Shown here piece after piece: positions 25,479 to 33,999 of a stretch of DNA of 64,000 nt (position 1 is its first letter; each line of letters starts with the position of its first letter). The stretch is from JABURQ01 sp029243145. GTDB taxonomy: Bacteria > Planctomycetota > Planctomycetia > Planctomycetales > Planctomycetaceae. The translations under genes were made by a program, and so were the position numbers. The stretch covers positions 1-64,000 of the forward strand of contig CBFHYX010000002.1 in NCBI GenBank assembly GCA_965660145.1, read 5' to 3'. The notes below the pieces were generated by a model that saw only the letters and a list, made by a program, of their open reading frames with translations, was not told where the DNA came from and made no database searches.

Positions 25479-26372
25479 ATGGTCGGTCTGCTCAATCTCA
25501 ATAAGCCAGAGGGAATGACCTCTCGCGATGCCGTCAATCGAGTGCAAAGATTGATCAGACCCGTGAAAGTTGGACATGCAGGGACTCTCGACCCCTTCGC
25601 AACGGGAGTTTTGGTCCTCTGCCTCGGTAAAGCCACGCGGTTGATTCAATACATTCAGGAACGCCCCAAGACTTATTTGGGGACATTTGAGCTGGGAACG
25701 GTCAGCACCACGTGTGATCGAGAAGGCGAACTCACCGAGACGGGAATATTGGGCCAGCTTGCCGCCAAAGACGTGAATGAAATTCTGCCGCAGTTCCTGG
25801 GGAACATCGAACAAGTTCCCCCGCGATTCTCTGCCGTGCATGTCAACGGAAAACGCGCCTATCAACTGGCCCGACAGGATCAGGATTTCGAACTGGATGC
25901 GCGAACCGTTTTTATTGAATCCCTGGAGTTGACGGACTGGTCCTTTCCCAGATTTTCGCTGAAAATTGTGTGCGGTTCGGGAACCTATATTCGTTCGTTA
26001 GGGAGAGATCTCGGAGAGTCGTTGGGGTGCGGTGCCTACATGACCGATTTGACGCGGACGGCGATTGGAGAATTTCAAATTGATCAAGCGCTCTCTGTCG
26101 AGAAGCTCACGAACGAGTTGATCGAAGAACATCTGGTCCCAGCCGGAGAAGCGGTTCGCCATCTTCCCCGCGCCATCACAAAAACGTCTCAATACAATGA
26201 CATTCTGAATGGAAAACACTTTGTTCATCTTTTGAGTCCAGAATCAACATCACCGACGGAGGACAGCGGACCGATTGCCGTCTATGATGAAAGCGACCAA
26301 CTTGTCTGCTTGGCAGAATCGGTTGCTGACAGTGATCTGCTGAAGCCTCGACACGTTTTTCCGGCACAATAG
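25479..26372 (+). CDS. truB: tRNA pseudouridine(55) synthase TruB
   Basis: A 297-residue enzyme that makes pseudouridine 55 in the T-arm of tRNAs. MVGLLNLNKPEGMTSRDAVN is the classical start, and GHAGTLDPFATGVLVL holds the catalytic Asp. LGTFELGTVSTTCDREGE and KIVCGSGTYIRSLGRDLGE are further TruB landmarks. The C-terminal extension of about 70 residues is only loosely PUA-like. It is followed 43 bp later by the fabZ-like gene, which suggests cotranscription. Confidence 0.95.
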   Translation: MVGLLNLNKPEGMTSRDAVNRVQRLIRPVKVGHAGTLDPFATGVLVLCLGKATRLIQYIQERPKTYLGTFELGTVSTTCDREGELTETGILGQLAAKDVNEILPQFLGNIEQVPPRFSAVHVNGKRAYQLARQDQDFELDARTVFIESLELTDWSFPRFSLKIVCGSGTYIRSLGRDLGESLGCGAYMTDLTRTAIGEFQIDQALSVEKLTNELIEEHLVPAGEAVRHLPRAITKTSQYNDILNGKHFVHLLSPESTSPTEDSGPIAVYDESDQLVCLAESVADSDLLKPRHVFPAQ

Positions 26373-26415
26373 TGATGCCCCCATTGGACTCCGAGAACAC
26401 AGGAAAGCCCCAGCA

Positions 26416-26844
26416 ATGGACCGTGAAGACATCCTAAAAGCGATCCCTCATCGCGCTCCTTTTTTGTGGATCGACGAAGTCGTTTCCATCGATGAGAAGA
26501 CGATTCACGCACGAACCTATCTCGATCCCGAGTTACCAGTCTTCCAAGGTCACTTCCCCGATTATCCTGTTTTTCCCGGCGTGTTGCAGTGCGAAGCGGC
26601 TCTTCAGGCGGGAGCGATTCTGATCTCCAAAATCGAGCCAGTGCCGACAAGCGATGTTCCCGTGGCGACGCGAATCAATAACGTCAAATTTCGCCAAATG
26701 GTCAAGCCGGGAGAAACCATCGATATTGAAGTAAAATTGACCGACAACCTGTCGAATGCTTACTTTATGACGGGAAAGATCTCTGTCGAGGGGAAAGTTT
26801 CCACGCGTCTCGAATTTGCCTGTGCCACTGCTCCGGTTGAGTGA
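26416..26844 (+). CDS. FabZ-like 3-hydroxyacyl-ACP dehydratase
   Basis: A 142-residue hotdog-fold enzyme of type II fatty acid synthesis. IPHRAPFLWIDEVVSID and GHFPDYPVFPGVLQCEAALQAGA match the FabZ pattern, giving the catalytic His (GHFP) and Glu (CEAALQ). The length is normal for the family. The second-shell residues differ from classical FabZ (LWIDEV for LLVDRV; ALQ for xAQ), so a FabZ/FabA-like dehydratase with an altered chain preference cannot be excluded. Gene order with truB is probably coincidental operon packing. Confidence 0.85.
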   Translation: MDREDILKAIPHRAPFLWIDEVVSIDEKTIHARTYLDPELPVFQGHFPDYPVFPGVLQCEAALQAGAILISKIEPVPTSDVPVATRINNVKFRQMVKPGETIDIEVKLTDNLSNAYFMTGKISVEGKVSTRLEFACATAPVE

Positions 26845-26951
26845 TCAACTTCGTCGGACTCTCCAGTTAGTCACTGGGAACCCTCGTTGATTGAGCCAAT
26901 TCATGTCTCACATGTCGACATCTCAAAAGATCGGGAGTATAGTGATCTGAC

Positions 26952-27734
26952 ATGAACGACCACTCACTCGAAATTGATCGGATCGCACCCACACGTCAAC
27001 CAGACGGTTCGCCGATCGGTTATCAATCTTGGCGAGATTTGGCATTCATTCATTGGCGCGTGCCAGCGGACGAAGTTCAGGCGTTGCTACCTGATTCTCT
27101 ATCCGTCGATACGTTTGATGGCTCCGCATGGATTGGTCTCGTCCCGTTTGCGATGCGAAATGTCAGACCTTGGTGGTCACCCTCTGTTCCTGGAGTCTCC
27201 AATTTTCTGGAGACGAATGTTCGCACTTATGTACATAAAGATGGTCGTGATCCCGGCGTCTGGTTTTTCTCACTGGAAGCCTCCAAATCATTGGCAGTGC
27301 GACTCGCGAGGAAGTTCTGGAATCTTCCGTATTCTTATGCCGAGATGAGTCTCACAAAGAACACTCACCAGATTCAGTATCAATCGAATCGTTATTGGCC
27401 CGATCCAATCCCCGCCAGATCGGATCTAACCATAGAATTTGATCAATCAGCGGAACAACGAACTTTCCAAACAGCCACACCCGATACTTTCGTTCATTTT
27501 CTCGTGGAGAGATACTACCTTTACGCGTCGGACTCGCTCCGCAATCCGTCCACGGGAATTCTCTACCGGGGACAGGTTTACCATGAACCCTATCAATATT
27601 GCCGAGCGGAGTTGGTTCAGTGCCATGACGAATTGGTGAAACAAGCAGGTTTCGATATTCTCTTTTCGCCCGAGCATGTGGCCTATTCGCCCGGTGTGGA
27701 TGTGGAGATCTATCCGCTCAAGCCGGTAAACTAA
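26952..27734 (+). CDS. DUF2071 (YqjF-like) protein
   Basis: A 260-residue soluble protein of the DUF2071/acetoacetate-decarboxylase-like fold. Characteristic stretches are SWRDLAFIHWRVPADEVQALLPDSL, FDGSAWIGLVPFAMRNVRPW and ETNVRTYVHKDGRDPGVWFFSLEA. The biochemical role of the family is unknown. The ATG at 26952 follows TGATCTGAC without a clear Shine-Dalgarno. A hairpin lies 85 bp after the stop. Confidence 0.86.
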   Translation: MNDHSLEIDRIAPTRQPDGSPIGYQSWRDLAFIHWRVPADEVQALLPDSLSVDTFDGSAWIGLVPFAMRNVRPWWSPSVPGVSNFLETNVRTYVHKDGRDPGVWFFSLEASKSLAVRLARKFWNLPYSYAEMSLTKNTHQIQYQSNRYWPDPIPARSDLTIEFDQSAEQRTFQTATPDTFVHFLVERYYLYASDSLRNPSTGILYRGQVYHEPYQYCRAELVQCHDELVKQAGFDILFSPEHVAYSPGVDVEIYPLKPVN

Positions 27735-27818
27735 TCGCCGAATTTCACTCTAGGGGGAATTGGAGCTTCAGGAAGAAGGCGTCATCTTGACGATTTTCCC
27801 ACAGAGAACTATACCTCT

Positions 27819-27852
27819 GCTTAACAGTCTGTTGGGAAACGGGCTGTTAAGC
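27819..27852 (+). other. Stem-loop between DUF2071 and fliN
   Basis: GCTTAACAG (27819-27827) pairs perfectly with CTGTTAAGC (27844-27852); three further G-U/C-G pairs extend the stem. No T-run follows, so it is a poor classical terminator. It may be a 3' end of the upstream transcript or an operator for the flagellar genes. Confidence 0.5.
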
Positions 27853-27866
27853 CCACCCCTGTTTCA

Positions 27867-27883
27867 CTGGCGATTTCACTGCG
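27867..27883 (+). promoter_or_regulatory. Candidate sigma-54-type promoter for the fliN-flhB operon
   Basis: CTGGCGATTTCACTGCG has the invariant GG-N10-GC spacing (GG at 27869-27870, GC at 27881-27882) of -24/-12 promoters. A start site about 12 bases downstream would place AGGAG and the fliN ATG in an ordinary short leader. The inner bases match the consensus only partly. Confidence 0.4.
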
Positions 27884-27913
27884 CGAACGATTTTGATTCC
27901 AGGAGATGTCGGC

Positions 27914-28222
27914 ATGGATGCCGCCCCCACAACTGCGACTGAGCAATATACGTTGCCACATCTGACGCCACCAAAAGTGGTGCCTGCAGATCAGTCTCTG
28001 CGTGTTGTGTTGGGACGGACTAGACTCTCTGCCGAAGAGCTGAGTTCATTGCATGCGGGGCAAGTCGTCACGTTGCAAGATGCGGTGGAATCACCCGTTG
28101 ATGTCGTTCTCGGCAATCGAGTGGTGGCCCGAGCTGTCCCCATTCAACGAGATGGCGAACTTGCTTGGCGAGTGACTGAAATCGTGGACGACATTGATTC
28201 TCATCAAGAGGTGATTTCATGA
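27914..28222 (+). CDS. fliN: Flagellar motor switch protein FliN (SpoA domain)
   Basis: A 102-residue protein dominated by one SpoA/FliMN C-terminal domain: LRVVLGRTRLSAEELSSLHAGQVVTLQDAVESPVDVVLGNRVVARAV. FliN forms the C-ring that switches rotor direction and docks export cargo. I start at ATG 27914, preceded by AGGAG with eight-base spacing, not at the in-frame TTG 27893. It overlaps fliO by four bases (ATGA) and heads the export-gate operon. FliM is not in the window. Confidence 0.86.
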   Translation: MDAAPTTATEQYTLPHLTPPKVVPADQSLRVVLGRTRLSAEELSSLHAGQVVTLQDAVESPVDVVLGNRVVARAVPIQRDGELAWRVTEIVDDIDSHQEVIS

Positions 28223-28809
28223 AACACCACTTGATTCTTGCTCTCGTGTTCGTTCTCGGAGTCTGTTTCACACAGACAATATCCGCTCAACCAAATCCCG
28301 CACCGACTTCGCAAGCCCCGTTTTTGCAATCACCGACAGCCGCACGCACCATCACCCCTTCAACAAGTGAGACTTCCCCTGCCAATTCGACCGAGAACCC
28401 TAACTCCTCAATGCGAGGACGTTCTATAGGTACAACTCTCGCCGCATTAGGGGCAATCCTGTTATTGTTTCTGGGACTGGTTCAAATCTGGCGCCGTCAT
28501 AATCCTCAGCTCAGCCAATCGTTACCTGAAACCGCTTGGGAAGTCCTGGGTTCCGCTCCTCTCGACCAAAAGTATCAAATGACGATTGTGCGTGTCGGGG
28601 CACGACTACTTGTGTTGGGAAAATCCGACCAGGGATTGCAAACGCTCTCTGAAATCACGAACGGCGAAGAAGTCGCCCAATTGATGCTGATGTGCCAAAC
28701 GACATCAGCAAATCCTGAAACCACCTCTTTCGGCGATCTGCTCAACAAATTTAAAAGCCGTACGACTCAGGTCTCGCTCTCTCCGACAGAGGAGTCCCGA
28801 CGTGCGTAG
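28219..28809 (+). CDS. fliO: Flagellar biosynthesis protein FliO
   Basis: A 196-residue protein with a signal peptide, a Ser/Thr/Pro-rich linker, one membrane helix (TTLAALGAILLLFLGLVQIW, about residues 70-90) and a small cytoplasmic domain (ETAWEVLGSAPLDQKYQMTIVRVGARLLVLG) matching the FliO pattern. FliO helps assemble the FliP pore ring. It overlaps fliN by ATGA at its start and fliP by eight bases at its end. FliO is poorly conserved, so the call leans on its position between fliN and fliP. Confidence 0.82.
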   Translation: MKHHLILALVFVLGVCFTQTISAQPNPAPTSQAPFLQSPTAARTITPSTSETSPANSTENPNSSMRGRSIGTTLAALGAILLLFLGLVQIWRRHNPQLSQSLPETAWEVLGSAPLDQKYQMTIVRVGARLLVLGKSDQGLQTLSEITNGEEVAQLMLMCQTTSANPETTSFGDLLNKFKSRTTQVSLSPTEESRRA

Positions 28810-29719
28810 CCTGAACAACAAGTGGATCTGCATTCTGACATTCTCTCTCTTGTTTCTGGGAAGTTGCCTCGAATCTGCCTGCGCGCAATCGCCGTTGATT
28901 CCCAGTCAAACCAATCGACTACCGGTCATCGACGAACCTCTTCTTGCCGATACTGAAATCGCAGAAAACCCTGCAGTGACGGCCACTCAACCGGGCGCAG
29001 AAGAGACTTCCGGCCCGGCGATTCCCAGTTCATTGAAGCTGATGGTCACACTGTCGATCTTCAGTCTTGCTCCTGCATTACTGATGATGACGACCTGTTT
29101 CGTGCGTTTCACCATTGTGACCAGCTTACTGAAACAAGCGATCGGTACCCCCAATATTCCCCCGGCTCAAGTGATGACATCACTCAGCCTGTTCCTTACA
29201 TTTCTGGTCATGTCGCCCGTCTGGAAGCAGGGATACGAAGCCGGTATCAAACCGTATCTGGAGCCACCAGCCGGCCAAGTTAAGTTGACCGAACTGCAAG
29301 CGTTTGAAAAAACGATGGTTCCCGTGCGTGAATTCATGGGAGGGCAGATTGAACAAACCGGTAATCAGGATGCCGTCTGGATGTTCTATGAATACCAACG
29401 ACAAACCGATCCCGATCAAACTGTTTCACTCGCACACGCTGATACACCTCAAACCTATCAGGAACTGCCACTCTCTGTTCTCTTGCCTGCATATCTGGTC
29501 AGCGAGCTGAAGACGGCGTTTCTGATCGGCGTGCAAATATTTCTTCCCTTTCTGGTGATTGACTTGGTGGTTGCCTCCGTCCTGACCAGCAGCGGGATGA
29601 TGATGCTTCCACCGGCGTTGGTCTCTTTGCCGATGAAGTTGATGTTGTTCGTCCTGATTGATGGCTGGCATCTGATTGTCGGAATGTTGTTGGAAAGCGT
29701 TCGTCCGTTGGCTGTTTAA
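28802..29719 (+). CDS. fliP: Flagellar export gate protein FliP
   Basis: A 305-residue core of the flagellar type III export gate. A cleavable signal (SLLFLGSCLESACAQ) and a linker of about 60 residues precede the conserved domain: LMVTLSIFSLAPALLMMTTCFVRFTIVTSLLKQAIGTP, PPAQVMTSLSLFLTFLVMSPVW, then AYLVSELKTAFLIGVQIFLPFLVIDLVVASVLTSSGMMMLPP. All membrane segments are present. The start codon is GTG or in-frame nearby within the fliO overlap. Confidence 0.95.
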   Translation: MRSLNNKWICILTFSLLFLGSCLESACAQSPLIPSQTNRLPVIDEPLLADTEIAENPAVTATQPGAEETSGPAIPSSLKLMVTLSIFSLAPALLMMTTCFVRFTIVTSLLKQAIGTPNIPPAQVMTSLSLFLTFLVMSPVWKQGYEAGIKPYLEPPAGQVKLTELQAFEKTMVPVREFMGGQIEQTGNQDAVWMFYEYQRQTDPDQTVSLAHADTPQTYQELPLSVLLPAYLVSELKTAFLIGVQIFLPFLVIDLVVASVLTSSGMMMLPPALVSLPMKLMLFVLIDGWHLIVGMLLESVRPLAV

Positions 29720-29742
29720 TTCTCTTGAATCTTTCATGCGAT

Positions 29743-30009
29743 ATGAACTTTGACACCGTTATTGACTTGGGAAGTGACACGTTACTCTTGGCATTGAAGC
29801 TGGGAGTGCCTTTGTTGCTCGTTGCGCTGGCGGTGGGATTGTTCGTGAGTGTCTTGCAAACGGTCACTCAAGTTCAAGACCAAACGGTCTCGCACGTCCC
29901 CAAACTCATTGCTACTTTCTTGGCGAGTCTTGTCCTGATGCCTTGGGCGTTGGGAGAATTAGTCGACTTCGCCACACAACTCATCACAAACATTCCAAGC
30001 ACGCTGTGA
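29743..30009 (+). CDS. fliQ: Flagellar export gate protein FliQ
   Basis: An 88-residue protein with two membrane helices: TLLLALKLGVPLLLVALAVGLFVSVLQTVTQVQDQTVSHVPKL and ATFLASLVLMPWALGELVDFA, the complete FliQ pattern with the family's usual length. I choose ATG 29743 over the TTG at 29725. It sits 23 bp after fliP and 7 bp before fliR. Confidence 0.94.
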   Translation: MNFDTVIDLGSDTLLLALKLGVPLLLVALAVGLFVSVLQTVTQVQDQTVSHVPKLIATFLASLVLMPWALGELVDFATQLITNIPSTL

Positions 30010-30016
30010 TCCCTCA

Positions 30017-30886
30017 ATGTTTGATTTAGCCAATGATCTATGGACGCAATTCGCCTCATTGGAAGGGTCGGATTGGATTGCGCGATCTGCAACCGGTTAC
30101 CTGAGAACATTTTCCTACGTAGCCGCCCGTCTTGCCGGAGTTGTGCTGCTGTTACCCTTCGCAACCGGTGGGAAGATGGCTCGACATCTCCAATTCCTCC
30201 TCATAATTACTCTCTCGCTCATCCTGACTCCCGTCGCTGTCTCAATCTCCCCCGTGATCGCTCAACCCGCGCCCTTTGGTGCCGATTGGCTCTGGTCGAT
30301 GACGACTGAGTTCGCATTGGGAGCATCCATTGGGCTGGGAATGATGCTCTGTCTCTCCGCACTTCAGATGGCGGGAGAATTAATCGATCAGCAGATGGGA
30401 CTCAGGCCTCAACAGATACTTTTGCAATCAGAAGGTTCCGGGCAATCCATCACAGGACAGTTCCTCTTTCTGACGGGGACAACGGCGTTTCTGTCATTAC
30501 CGGCAATTGGAAATAGCCAACAAGGAGGTCTCCTGCTGTTTGTTGACACCTTTATGCAGACATTTCACACCTTGCCAGCCGGATTTGGCAATCTTCCCGA
30601 TACGATGGGCACCGTGGTGATCGGTTGGGTTCAACATTCAATTTCACTCTCACTGTTGGTCGCCGCCCCAATCCTGGCTTGCGCGATGTTGGTGGCGATG
30701 TTTGTTTCGGTCGTTAATCGATCCGTCCCGGATGCCAACACAATGATGATTGGTTTCCCCTTACGCACAATTGTCTGTTTGACGGTATTACTATTAACTC
30801 TGTCAGGAATCACCACTCGAGTCACACAGGAGATTCCTCTGCTTCTGGAAAACTTTCAATCCAGTCTCACCGGACAGGATGTGTAA
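30017..30886 (+). CDS. fliR: Flagellar export gate protein FliR
   Basis: A 289-residue membrane protein, the FliR component of the export gate that closes the FliP5-FliQ4-FliR1 pore. Six hydrophobic segments are seen, with the conserved SYVAARLAGVVLLLPFATGG near the N-terminus, LGASIGLGMMLCLSALQMAGELIDQQMG in the middle, and PILACAMLVAMFVSVVNRSVPDANTMMIGFPLRTIVCL near the end. It is spaced 3 bp before flhB. Confidence 0.93.
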   Translation: MFDLANDLWTQFASLEGSDWIARSATGYLRTFSYVAARLAGVVLLLPFATGGKMARHLQFLLIITLSLILTPVAVSISPVIAQPAPFGADWLWSMTTEFALGASIGLGMMLCLSALQMAGELIDQQMGLRPQQILLQSEGSGQSITGQFLFLTGTTAFLSLPAIGNSQQGGLLLFVDTFMQTFHTLPAGFGNLPDTMGTVVIGWVQHSISLSLLVAAPILACAMLVAMFVSVVNRSVPDANTMMIGFPLRTIVCLTVLLLTLSGITTRVTQEIPLLLENFQSSLTGQDV

Positions 30887-30889
30887 GAT

Positions 30890-31981
30890 ATGTCGGATCC
30901 ACATGCGGAGAAAGTCTTTCCTGCATCAGCCAGAAAGCGTCGACAAGCCCGAGAGCACGGTCGAGTCGTTGTCAGTCCAGATCTCTTGGCGGGAGTGTTT
31001 TTGTTAGCCGTGACATCAGTTCTACACTTTTGTGGACATCGACTTCTGGGTGACACCGCAGTCTATCTACAAGGATCGCTAGAACAAATTCAGGTCACGT
31101 CGTTCTCGGAACCTTCAAAATTGAGTGGCTACCTCGTCGAGAGTTTCAGTTCCTCGGCCCGATATTTTCTCGTGAAACTCTGGCCATTTTGGGTTTTGTC
31201 ACTCTCCGTAATTTTGACCGGTTTTGTTCAAACCCGAGGCCTGATTCACTGGTCTGGTCTTAGTCCAGACATCAATCGCATCAATCCCGCGTCGGGAATC
31301 AAGAAGTTCGCTCCTGCTGAACTTTGTCAACGAATGTTGGCCGTCAGCATCAAGTTGGTAGGACTTTCATTCATCGCATGGACTTGGACTATGAAACAGC
31401 ACGAGCTGGAGTCGCACACCAGCCTTGCTCAGCAAACGCAAGCGGATCTCGATCAAGCGGTCTCGTTTCTGTTTGTCCTTTCTGGAGGATTGCTGGCGTG
31501 GGGAATTGTTGACTTCTTCTGGAGGCGTTTCCGATTTGAGCAACAACTACGAATGTCGGCACGAGAGTTAGCCGAAGACCAGAAACAGTTTGACCCCGAT
31601 CCGAATGTCAAACAGGGAGCGAATCGCCTTCGGGAGCAGATGACCTCCGAAATCAGTCTGAATCGTGAAACAGACCTACTGATCACCGACGGCATAGCGT
31701 CGGGTGTTTTGTTACGATATCAAACTAACAATCACTCCATTCCGATGATACTTTTGCGACAGAGTGACGCCGCAGGTGTGCATTTACTGCAGCGATGCCT
31801 ACAAAATCAGGTTCATATTCACGAGTCGGTCGAGTGGCAACGGGAATTGTTTCAGCACAAGGAATCAGTGATATCGGAGAGTCTGTGGCCAGAAATCGCT
31901 CAAATTTATGCAAAAATGTCGTCACAACGAAACACAAACAAATCTCAGACTGAACCTGAAAAGGCGATACGTGTCGGGTGA
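30890..31981 (+). CDS. flhB: Flagellar export protein FlhB lacking the NPTH cleavage motif
   Basis: A 363-residue FlhB. The N-terminus EKVFPASARKRRQAREHGRVVVSPDL and four membrane helices are normal, as is the cytoplasmic linker FDPDPNVKQGANRLREQM. In well-studied FlhB the motif N-P-T-H at residues 269-272 self-cleaves to switch export from hook to filament subunits. Here the aligned stretch is LLITDGIASGVLLRYQ, so residues 267-270 are Asp-Gly-Ile-Ala, and no NPTH occurs anywhere. The C-terminal domain is otherwise recognisable (VHIHESVEWQRELFQ) but divergent. It is the last gene of the operon. FlhA and flhF are not nearby. Confidence 0.9.
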   Translation: MSDPHAEKVFPASARKRRQAREHGRVVVSPDLLAGVFLLAVTSVLHFCGHRLLGDTAVYLQGSLEQIQVTSFSEPSKLSGYLVESFSSSARYFLVKLWPFWVLSLSVILTGFVQTRGLIHWSGLSPDINRINPASGIKKFAPAELCQRMLAVSIKLVGLSFIAWTWTMKQHELESHTSLAQQTQADLDQAVSFLFVLSGGLLAWGIVDFFWRRFRFEQQLRMSARELAEDQKQFDPDPNVKQGANRLREQMTSEISLNRETDLLITDGIASGVLLRYQTNNHSIPMILLRQSDAAGVHLLQRCLQNQVHIHESVEWQRELFQHKESVISESLWPEIAQIYAKMSSQRNTNKSQTEPEKAIRVG

Positions 31982-32036
31982 AAGGCGGTAGTCCAATTGG
32001 AGAATTCAACTAGTGAATTTCAGGGAATTCTTTCGG

Positions 32037-32066
32037 TTGCAGAATCCTCCCCGAAACGACTACAAT
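32037..32066 (+). promoter_or_regulatory. Sigma-70-type promoter for the tRNA pair
   Basis: TTGCAG (32037-32042) and TACAAT (32061-32066) are separated by 18 bases, and the tRNA-Pro gene begins 10 bases after the -10. Confidence 0.6.
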
Positions 32067-32076
32067 TTGAAGCGAA

Positions 32077-32153
<77 letters not shown>

Positions 32154-32237
32154 CACAGAGACTCCAAGAGGAAAAATCGGGGTCTCTTCCAGAATCAGAA
32201 CTGAGAGTGATTTGGTCTTCAAGACGCTCACTTTCCC

Positions 32238-32325
<88 letters not shown>

Positions 32326-32340
32326 CTCATTTGAAGATAG

Positions 32341-32380
32341 GCTCGCAGACTCCTGTTTTTTTCAGAGTCTGCGGGCCTTT
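32341..32380 (+). terminator. Terminator-like hairpin after the tRNA pair
   Basis: GCTCGCAGACTC (32341-32352) pairs with GAGTCTGCGGGC (32365-32376), twelve pairs with one G-U, loop rich in T, followed by CTTTCTC. Confidence 0.7.
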
Positions 32381-32624
32381 CTCGCTTTCCGGGGGACCAC
32401 TTGTCCCGAATTTGTTCCGGTTGGCAATTCCGGATACTGATGCCGTCCTCACCGAGCCGCGGGGTCTAAAAAGACCGAACGGCGTGAAGTCGTTGTGAAA
32501 ACTGAGTTTTGACAATCAAAACTGACTTTCAGAGTGCGAATATCTGATTCGGAGCATCTGAAATCGTAATACAAGTGACATTTTTAGTGAAGTGGTGTGC
32601 TTGAGGCGCAACTTCATCGCGGCC

Positions 32625-32647
32625 ACAGGAAAGAGCAACTTGCTCTA
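32625..32647. repeat. Palindromic short repeat, copy 1
   Basis: ACAGGAAAGAGCAACTTGCTCTA, in which AGAGCAA mirrors TTGCTCT. The identical 23-mer recurs at 50957-50979. Its last three bases form the stop codon of the decayed gene on the minus strand. Confidence 0.8.
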
Positions 32648-33768
32648 CAGTCCCGCTTTTTTGAACACTGAAGAGAGAGCAGAGCGAGTCGGATACCGCT
32701 CACGAATTTCGTTCGCAGATGTTTCGCCATTTCGAGACCGCACGCTTCGCTGAGCAGCGTGAGAGAGTCGGCAGCCTCTTGATAGGCGGTCCGATTCCGT
32801 TTTTTCACGAGTGCATCGATATGTTCTAGCCAGTCCGACGGAGCTGCGGCGATTGCTTTGATCCGTTTTTGATGAGCGCGTTCTTCGATCGCTTTGAGCT
32901 TGGCTTCGTCGAGAGCCAATTCTGCTGCCTGTTGTTCCAGATCGTGTGCGTGAGCCTGATCCGCTTGAGCCCGCAGTGTGCCGAGCGATATTTTGACATC
33001 CTTCGTAGTGACTGTTGGACTCGCGGCCTTTCGTATCTGTCTCAACAATTGAGAGGCGTAGCTGTTCGGCGATAGCAATGTTTTTTGTAATTCGTCGGCC
33101 AGCTATTTTTGAGAAGCTTGCGCAAGCCAAGCAGCAATGACTTGCTCATCATCTTGCGACGAAGGCATTGAAGCCGACGATTTCGCAGATGCGGCGATCA
33201 GAAAAGAGTCAATTTCATAGAATTCAGCCAGACACTCCAATGCTTGCGACAATTGGTTCAAACCGGGAGGGATCGCCAGCTCTGTCTCGTCCTGATCATT
33301 GAACACAAGATTCAGTAGGAAGAGCGGTCGCAGATCACCGTTCTGTATCATTTCTCGAATCGGCATCAAATCGCTCAAGAGCGAGTCGGTCTCCCACCAC
33401 TCCTCCTCCCGGCTTCCCGCATCAGCATCGGGAGAGATCTCCAGAATGCCTCCCGTTCCCACCTGATCGGGATACCAACTCGCAGCGTACGCGGGCAGCA
33501 TCTCCTGAAGTTGATCGGAATACGCAAATCCATCCCTGAATCGCATGGCGATGTATCGAACTCCAAAATTCGCAAAGTGGACATGAAAATCATATCCGCG
33601 ACGCAGCATTTCGAGTGTATCACCCCGAAAGTCACCGTAAGTGTACTCGTTGTGAAAACTCCAACGGTCAATATCCGCCCGCGACGATTGCGTCTCCATA
33701 AACTCAAGAGCATCGTCGCTCAAAGGCTCCTCGATAGCACCAAATCCAATCCATTGATATTCAGACAC
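32645..33768 (-). pseudogene. Uncharacterised conserved protein gene broken by an amber codon and a frameshift
   Basis: The start is GTG 33768 with AAAGG seven bases upstream (MSEYQWIGFGAIEEPLSDDA). The N-terminal part (YGDFRGDTLEMLRRGYDFHVHFANFGVRYIAMRF) resembles a widespread uncharacterised bacterial family whose C-terminal half is a charged helical region. A TAG at 33103-33105 stops translation after WLAQASQK; the frame continues without a break as LADELQKTLLSPNSYASQL and a coiled-coil-like Ala/Glu/Lys region. Near 32715-32745 the protein-like sequence moves to another frame (NEIRERYPTRSALSSVFKKAGL) and ends at 32645. Two independent lesions argue for true decay. Function is unknown. Confidence 0.75.
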
Positions 33769-33999
33769 AGTACAACCTTTACATTGAGACCATCGAACCA
33801 ACATGGGACACAGAGATTTGCTTGTGTCCACTCCATCTCGCAGCAATCTCATTTTACCAACTCATCTCATGACGACAAAGAGAGCTTGGATCTAGTGGAA
33901 AGGTAGTGTCGCTTTTGGTGAAATCGCTGGGTCTTGAACACACTTGAAGGGTGTTACCCTAACAGCCTCTCCGATTATTGGGTTTGAGAGTCGCAACAG

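Noticed and set aside
31990..32030. A terminator for flhB
   Set aside because: GAATTC/GAATTTC repeats form only short imperfect pairs without a T-run.
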